Assembly (NCBI GenBank): GCA_002425405.1
Contig: DIME01000193.1
Location: 1-49,778, forward strand
Direction of reading: 5' to 3'
Source of the DNA: Candidatus Accumulibacter vicinus
GTDB lineage: Bacteria; Pseudomonadota; Gammaproteobacteria; Burkholderiales; Rhodocyclaceae
DNA: 49,778 bases
The position numbers and the translations under genes are program-made. The notes beneath the pieces are model-generated. The model worked only from the letters and a program-made list of their open reading frames with translations, did no database searches and was not told the origin of the DNA. Shown here piece by piece: positions 45,502 to 49,778 of this stretch (positions are counted from its first letter, which is position 1; each line of letters opens with the position of its first letter).

Positions 45502-45983
45502 GTCAATACGAAGCGCAGGATGGCCAGAACCAGCAGCGTATGTCCCGCCGCCATCAGGTCGTCACACATGACACCGAAGCCGTTCTTGACCTTCTCGTCG
45601 AAGTAGCGTGCCGGTGGTGGCTTGACGATGTCAAAAATCCGGAACAGGCAGAAGGCGCCTGCCTGCCAAAGCCAGTGCGCCGGGCAGAACAGGAGCACCA
45701 GCCAGAAGGGAACAATTTCGTCCCAGACGATACTGCCGTGATCGATGACCCCGAGATCGACACCGGTCTTGTGGACCGCCAGCACGCCGCCGATGAAACA
45801 GAGCAGAAGAAATCCGAGCAGTTCGAAATCGCTCATCAACGAACGTAGCCAGGGGAATGCAACCCAGGCGAAAAGGGTGCCCACGGTTCCCGGCGCACGT
45901 GGAGACAGGCCACTGCCAAAACCACAGGCAACCAAATGCGCGGGATGCGCCAGCAGGAATTGAAGTGAAGGCGGACTAGCCAA
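45498..45983 (-). CDS. pgpA: Phosphatidylglycerophosphatase A
   Basis: A 161-residue inner-membrane phosphatase making phosphatidylglycerol. Conserved GFGSGLSPRAPGTVGTL at the N-terminus, HGSIVWDEIVPFW, RIFDIVKPPP and the C-terminal GVMCDDLMAAG are characteristic. Several hydrophobic helices are present. It overlaps thiL by 8 bp and pncC by 4 bp, the conserved thiL-pgpA order. Confidence 0.96.
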   Translation of the reverse strand: MASPPSLQFLLAHPAHLVACGFGSGLSPRAPGTVGTLFAWVAFPWLRSLMSDFELLGFLLLCFIGGVLAVHKTGVDLGVIDHGSIVWDEIVPFWLVLLFCPAHWLWQAGAFCLFRIFDIVKPPPARYFDEKVKNGFGVMCDDLMAAGHTLLVLAILRFVLT

Positions 45984-46935
45984 AGTGATCGTATCCCTTG
46001 TCGTTGATCGGCACCATCTGTCCCTGGTCGTCGAGCAGTGTCAGCTGACCCGGGGCGGCGTCGACGACCAGGCCACAACGCCAGAGCGGCAAAGCCAGCT
46101 GGTCGGCGAGCGCGCTGATCTCGGCGCGCTTTGCGGATGCTGCGGAGAACACCAGTTCGTAATCGTCACCACCGGCGAGCTGGCATTGGCGGGCCAGCAC
46201 GGGGTCTGCTGTCGCCGGCAACGGCGGTAGTTGTGCCACAAAAAGCTCGGCGGCAACCGCCGACTCTTCGAGGATGTGACCAAGATCAGCGAGCAGACCA
46301 TCGGAGACATCGATGGCGGCATGCGCCAGGCCACGCCGGCGTAGCTCAAGCCCCAGTTCGACGCGCGCCAGCGGTCGCTGCAGGGCAGCCAGACAAGGTT
46401 TGACCAGTGGCTCGGCAAGCACGGTTCGCCCCTGCAGGTGTGCCAGACCCAGCGCCGCGAGGCCGGGTTGCCCGGAAACCCAGAGGTCGTCGTCGAGCAA
46501 TGCCTGGTCACGGCGCAGGGCCGTGCCGGTGGGGACCTCCCCGATGGCCGTAAGGCAGAAAGCGAGCGGGCCACGTGTCGTGTCACCACCAATGACATCG
46601 ACGCCGTAGTGACTGGCGCAGGCAAAGAGTCCGTCGGCAAAGGCAGCGATCCATGGTTCGCTCACTTCCGGCAGGCTACCGGCAAGCAAGGCCCAGCGCG
46701 GCCTGGCCCCCATGGCGGCGAGATCGGAGAGATTGACTGCCAGAGTTTTCCAGCCAAGCTGGCAGGGATCCGTATCCGGCAGAAAATGTGTGCCGGTGAT
46801 CAACATGTCAGTGGTAATCGCCAACTGCATTCCCAGCGCAGGGGCGATCAGCGCACAGTCGTCACCGGGACCGAGGATCGTTTGCGGCGTCGGCCGCACG
46901 AAATGATTCCGGATCAGTTCAAATTCGCTGGGCAT
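45976..46935 (-). CDS. thiL: Thiamine-monophosphate kinase
   Basis: A 319-residue PurM-like kinase making thiamine diphosphate from the monophosphate. Diagnostic blocks are ILGPGDDCALIAP, ITTDMLITGTHFLPD, KTLAVNLSDLAAMGARPRWA, GGDTTRGP, IDVSDGLLADLGHI and GGDDYELVF, with the metal-binding Asp residues. It lies 41 bp after nusB. Confidence 0.97.
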   Translation of the reverse strand: MPSEFELIRNHFVRPTPQTILGPGDDCALIAPALGMQLAITTDMLITGTHFLPDTDPCQLGWKTLAVNLSDLAAMGARPRWALLAGSLPEVSEPWIAAFADGLFACASHYGVDVIGGDTTRGPLAFCLTAIGEVPTGTALRRDQALLDDDLWVSGQPGLAALGLAHLQGRTVLAEPLVKPCLAALQRPLARVELGLELRRRGLAHAAIDVSDGLLADLGHILEESAVAAELFVAQLPPLPATADPVLARQCQLAGGDDYELVFSAASAKRAEISALADQLALPLWRCGLVVDAAPGQLTLLDDQGQMVPINDKGYDHFG

Positions 46936-46976
46936 CGCCGTTTCCGGGCCGGGTATTCAGCACCTCGACGCGCCAC

Positions 46977-47474
46977 TTAACGGCCCTTGACACGCGCCGC
47001 CCGCTTGGCTTCGACCTCGGCCGGACGCAAGCCGGCAGCGAGTCTGTCGAGGACGCCGTTCACGTACTTGTGGCCGTCGGTTCCACCGTAACCCTTGGCC
47101 AACTCGATCGACTCGTTGATAATCACCCGATACGGCGTTTGCGGGTAGTTGCTCAACTCGAAAGCCCCCGCCAGCAAAACACAGGCTTCGATCGGTGAAA
47201 GATCATTGAAGGGACGATCGAGATAAGCTTGCAGTTTTGCCTCAAGAATCTGACGCTGCGCGAGCACGCCACGCAGCAGTCCGACGAAGAATTCACGGTC
47301 GGCCTTGTCGAAATCGTCAATATCACGCAAATGCGCTTCAATCGCAGCTTCGTCGTTACCGCTCACCCGCCACTGATAGAGTCCCTGCAGAACGAACTCA
47401 CGAGCCCGGCGGCGCGGCGACCTGAGCACAGCCGGTTTGCCGGCTGGCGTTGTTGGCGACTGCTCGGCCATCAT
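46977..47474 (-). CDS. nusB: Transcription antitermination factor NusB
   Basis: A 165-residue all-helical protein that with NusE binds boxA RNA to prevent early termination in rRNA operons. RRRAREFVLQGLYQWRVSG, the DREFFVGLLRGVLAQ helix, LSPIEACVLLAGAFELS and RVIINESIELAKGYGGTDGH are typical. It overlaps ribH by 4 bp, the classic ribH-nusB pair. Confidence 0.96.
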   Translation of the reverse strand: MMAEQSPTTPAGKPAVLRSPRRRAREFVLQGLYQWRVSGNDEAAIEAHLRDIDDFDKADREFFVGLLRGVLAQRQILEAKLQAYLDRPFNDLSPIEACVLLAGAFELSNYPQTPYRVIINESIELAKGYGGTDGHKYVNGVLDRLAAGLRPAEVEAKRAARVKGR

Positions 47475-47986
47475 GAGGGTTCCCTGAGTGCGCGCAGCAG
47501 ATTGGCCATCTCGACGGCGGCCTGTGCGCAGTCAACCCCCTTCTGCTGCATGCGGGCGAGCGCCTGATCGTCGTCTTCACAGGTCAGAATACCATTGGCG
47601 ATCGGGATGCCGCTCTCCAGCTGTACTTCCATCAACGCCCGGCAGGAATCATTGGAGACGATCTCAAAATGGTAGGTTTCGCCGCGAATCACCGCACCCA
47701 GCGCGATCAGGGCCTGAAAACGACCGCTGCCTGCCATGCCCTGCAAGGCCAGAGGAAGTTCCAGAGCGCCCGGGACAGTAGCGATGCGGATGCTGCCCTC
47801 CGCGACCCCAAGGCGCCTCAGTTCGCTCGTACAGGCGCTGAGCAGGCCTTCGCCGATGTCCTGGTTGAAGCGGCTCATGACCACGCCAATCGCCAGCCCG
47901 TCACCCTTGAGCGAAGCATCGTACTCGTAAATTCGTTCGTAACGTGCCATGGAAGAAGTGTCTGCAAGTTTTTTCGGGGTGCCCAT
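47471..47986 (-). CDS. ribH: 6,7-dimethyl-8-ribityllumazine synthase
   Basis: A 171-residue enzyme joining the ribityl-pyrimidine and dihydroxybutanone phosphate, the penultimate step of riboflavin synthesis. Seen: GVVMSRFNQDIGEGLL, VPGALELPLAL, GAVIRGETYHFEIVSNDS with the catalytic His, and GILTCEDDDQAL. The ATG at 47986 shares a base with the ribB stop (TGATG), suggesting coupled translation; a second ATG at 47950 would remove 12 extra residues but has no ribosome binding site. Confidence 0.96.
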   Translation of the reverse strand: MGTPKKLADTSSMARYERIYEYDASLKGDGLAIGVVMSRFNQDIGEGLLSACTSELRRLGVAEGSIRIATVPGALELPLALQGMAGSGRFQALIALGAVIRGETYHFEIVSNDSCRALMEVQLESGIPIANGILTCEDDDQALARMQQKGVDCAQAAVEMANLLRALREPS

Positions 47987-49119
47987 CAGAGTCTTTCAAG
48001 GTCAGCCGGCGTGGCGATGTGGCCTGTCACTTCGAGGTCAAAACCGGTCATGCTTGGCATCCGGCGCGGGCTCGATAAAAGTTTCATCTTGCCGACGCCG
48101 AGGTCGCGCAGGATCTGCGCGCCAATACCGTAGGTGCGGGGGTCCCAGCGTGTTGCCGGAGGTTTGCCGGAGATCGGTTCACCGAGTAGCGCGAGCAGGT
48201 CCTGGCCGCTTTCGGGGCGGTGCAGCAGCACGATCACGCCGGCGTCCACCCGAGCCAGCGCAGCTTGCGCAACATACAGTGAAAAAGTATGCCGACCGCC
48301 ACCTGGATCGAGGAAATCGACCACCGACAACGGTTCGTGGACGCGCACCAGCGTCTCCTTGTCGGGACGGATTTCGCCCTTGGTCAGCGCCAGGTGCACT
48401 TCGTTCGAGGTGCAGTCGGTATAGGCGTGCAGGGTGAACTCGCCATGCACAGACTGCACCTGTTTGGAGAGGGTGCGCTTGATCAGTGTCTCGTGCCGGC
48501 TCCGGTAATGGATCAGATCGGCAATGGTGCCGATCTTTAGACCGTGCGCACGTGCAAACTCGACAAGGTCGTCGAGGCGAGCCATGCTGCCATCTTCCTT
48601 GAGGATTTCGCAGATCACCGCCGCTGGTTCGAGTCCGGCCAGCAGCGCCAGATCGCAGCCGGCTTCGGTGTGGCCGGCGCGCACCAGGACGCCGCCAGGG
48701 CGAGCCATGATCGGAAAGACATGGCCTGGCTGCACGATTTCGTCGGGTCGCGCGTTGCGGGACACCGCGGTGGCAATGGTCAGCGCGCGGTCGTGTGCCG
48801 AGATGCCGGTGGTCACGCCTTCGGCCGCTTCAATCGAAACCGTGAATGCCGTACTGTAAGGACTCCTGTTGTCGCGCGCCATCAGCGCCAGGCCCAGTTG
48901 CCGGCAGCGCGCCTCGGTCAGCGTCAGGCAGATCAGGCCACGACCAAAGCGGGCCATGAAGTTGATCGCCTCGGGCGTGACATGCTCGGCGGCCAGCACG
49001 AGGTCGCCCTCGTTTTCCCGATCCTCCTCGTCCACCAGAACCACCATACGCCCGGCGCGCATGTCGATGATGATCTCGTCGATTGGTGAAACGTCCGCAG
49101 AAGTGCTTTGTGGTGCCAT
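47986..49119 (-). CDS. ribB: 3,4-dihydroxy-2-butanone 4-phosphate synthase with degenerate GTP cyclohydrolase II domain
   Basis: A 377-residue protein. The N-terminal about 205 residues are a full RibB (DEEDRENEGDLVLAAEHV acidic loop, DNRSPYSTAFTVSIEA, ARPGGVLVRAGHTEAGCDLA) making dihydroxybutanone phosphate from ribulose 5-phosphate. The C-terminal part resembles RibA (VHGEFTLHAYTD, LVRVHEPLSVVDF, GAQILRDLGVGKMKLLS). However, the zinc-binding cysteines and the arginine loop of true cyclohydrolase II are absent. The second domain is therefore probably inactive, as in RibBX-type proteins known from other proteobacteria. Strong GGAGG ribosome binding site before ATG 49119. First gene of ribB-ribH-nusB-thiL-pgpA-pncC. 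Confidence 0.95.
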   Translation of the reverse strand: MAPQSTSADVSPIDEIIIDMRAGRMVVLVDEEDRENEGDLVLAAEHVTPEAINFMARFGRGLICLTLTEARCRQLGLALMARDNRSPYSTAFTVSIEAAEGVTTGISAHDRALTIATAVSRNARPDEIVQPGHVFPIMARPGGVLVRAGHTEAGCDLALLAGLEPAAVICEILKEDGSMARLDDLVEFARAHGLKIGTIADLIHYRSRHETLIKRTLSKQVQSVHGEFTLHAYTDCTSNEVHLALTKGEIRPDKETLVRVHEPLSVVDFLDPGGGRHTFSLYVAQAALARVDAGVIVLLHRPESGQDLLALLGEPISGKPPATRWDPRTYGIGAQILRDLGVGKMKLLSSPRRMPSMTGFDLEVTGHIATPADLERL

Positions 49120-49486
49120 GGATACCTCCCCCTGCCCGCACTCGTCTCTCGATCCGGCAAACAGTGTGTGGTCCAGGATTTTCTACTCATCCTGAGGTGT
49201 GCACTGAGGTCGATTCGTGCCGATCCGATTGCTTCCGATGGGCTGATATTGTCCGCAAAGGCCGATTCTCTCAGTTTCCGGGCCTCACCGCCATGTGCAG
49301 ATATGGCTGTATTATTCATCGGTGCCTGCCGATTCATCGCCGATCGATCTCCCAACTGCCTGGTTATTCGTTTTATCATGTTGATATGGATGGAGTTGCC
49401 GCATCGGCCAATGCCTGGAATAGCGGCCGAATGTGCATCGGCAGGTGCCGATGTTTGTGGATGCCCATGATGAAGGGACCAGTTCA
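49120..49486. other. Intergenic region between divergent genes
   Basis: This 367-base gap separates ribB from the coiled-coil gene. I looked for the conserved FMN riboswitch boxes upstream of ribB and did not see them. It contains a pair of 17-base inverted copies (49317-49453) and short frames without recognisable function. No clear promoter stands out. Confidence 0.5.
49317..49453. repeat. Inverted repeat pair, 17 bases each
   Basis: CATCGGTGCCTGCCGAT (49317-49333) and ATCGGCAGGTGCCGATG (49437-49453) are reverse complements in 16 of 17 positions, with 103 bases between. No flanking target duplication is visible, so a mobile origin is unproven; it could also be an RNA-pairing or regulatory structure. 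Confidence 0.45.
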
Positions 49487-49778
49487 ATGACCATGATTCA
49501 GACCTTGATGTTGATCGCCGTTGCTGTGTTGGTGGGTATTCTTCTGATCCGTTTTTTCGTTGCTCGCCGCTCGGCGTCCGAGCGAGCTGAGCGGGAAGCG
49601 CGTGCACAAGCCGCCCGCGAAGCCGAACGTCAAGCCGCCGACGATGCCGCGCGCCAGGCTGCTGCAGCCGCTGCACGTCGCCTGGCCGAGCGCCAGGCCA
49701 GTGAAAAAGCCGAGCGCGAAGCTGCCGAAGCCGCCGCCCGCCGCGAGGCCGAACGCCAGGCTGCCGAAGCCGCTGCCC
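49487..49778 (+). CDS. Membrane-anchored Ala/Glu/Arg-rich coiled-coil protein (partial at right edge)
   Basis: The frame opens at ATG 49487, with AAGGGA about 9 bases upstream, and runs off the window after 97 codons. It starts with a membrane helix (about residues 5-24, TLMLIAVAVLVGILLIRFFV). A long charged helix follows with repeats of the style REAERQAAEAAA and AEREAAEAAARREAERQAAE, similar in composition to TolA-like or FtsN-spacer helices. Topology and function cannot be assigned from the fragment. DNA repeats (gaggccgaacgccaggctgc-like) suggest expansion by slippage. Confidence 0.7.
   Translation, partial: MTMIQTLMLIAVAVLVGILLIRFFVARRSASERAEREARAQAAREAERQAADDAARQAAAAAARRLAERQASEKAEREAAEAAARREAERQAAEAAA

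Noticed and set aside
49120..49486. FMN riboswitch upstream of ribB
   Set aside because: I could not find the conserved FMN element boxes on the minus strand; the gap shows no matching multi-stem layout.

Overview
The window looks like a chromosome segment of a GC-rich betaproteobacterium of the Rhodocyclales, most likely a Candidatus Accumulibacter-type organism. The reasons are the betaproteobacterial gene orders (apaG/rpe-gph-trpE, rpsU-dnaG-rpoD, carA-carB-greA, rlmE-ftsH-folP-glmM, lptB-rpoN-hpf-ptsN-hprK, ribB-ribH-nusB-thiL-pgpA) and a cytochrome b fused to a ferredoxin/flavin/NAD(P) module. From memory, a protein of that last kind was reported from Accumulibacter metagenomes; this was not checked here. 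I see no rRNA, tRNA or CRISPR array.

Region by region: 1-5044 (minus) holds a LolA-like periplasmic protein, an HDOD-GAF histidine kinase and a response regulator with PAS, GGDEF and EAL domains. Divergent from them (5098-7465) are an ABC transporter ATPase with no permease nearby and a DUF1302 outer-membrane protein. A collapsed IS3-family remnant (7491-7692) follows. Next comes the most interesting block, 7802-11966: a textbook-spaced FNR/CRP-type class II promoter in front of three co-directional genes. These are a cytochrome b fused to two [4Fe-4S] clusters and an MvhD/FlpD-like domain, a membrane-anchored protein of unknown function, and a second, paralogous cytochrome b fused to [2Fe-2S]-FAD-NAD(P) modules. 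Both cytochromes keep four haem-ligand histidines, but the quinol-site PEWY motif appears replaced by a (L/F)DWF motif, and no Rieske protein or cytochrome c1 is nearby. I infer a redox hub, induced at low oxygen, that links the quinone pool to NAD(P)H and to a low-potential partner.

12153-22284 carries a methyltransferase, apaG, rpe-gph-trpE (with the rest of the trp cluster absent), a lipase-like hydrolase, a sugar transferase and the macromolecular synthesis operon rpsU-dnaG-rpoD with an intercistronic hairpin. 22364-32769 (minus) is a long run, carA-carB-greA-DUF4149-rlmE-ftsH-folP-glmM, with a terminator-like hairpin in the carA leader. 33022-37381 holds a CBS protein, a cation efflux transporter, dsbC, a UbiH-family monooxygenase and two small unknown ORFs. 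37429-42982 is recA-recX-lptB-rpoN-hpf-ptsN-hprK with a LexA box before recA. 43128-49119 has a FimV-like protein and pncC-pgpA-thiL-nusB-ribH-ribB. The right edge cuts a gene for a membrane-anchored Ala/Glu/Arg-rich coiled-coil protein.

Most of the window is housekeeping. The accessory or unusual parts are 1-12152, 16138-18017, 36923-37381 and 49120-49778.
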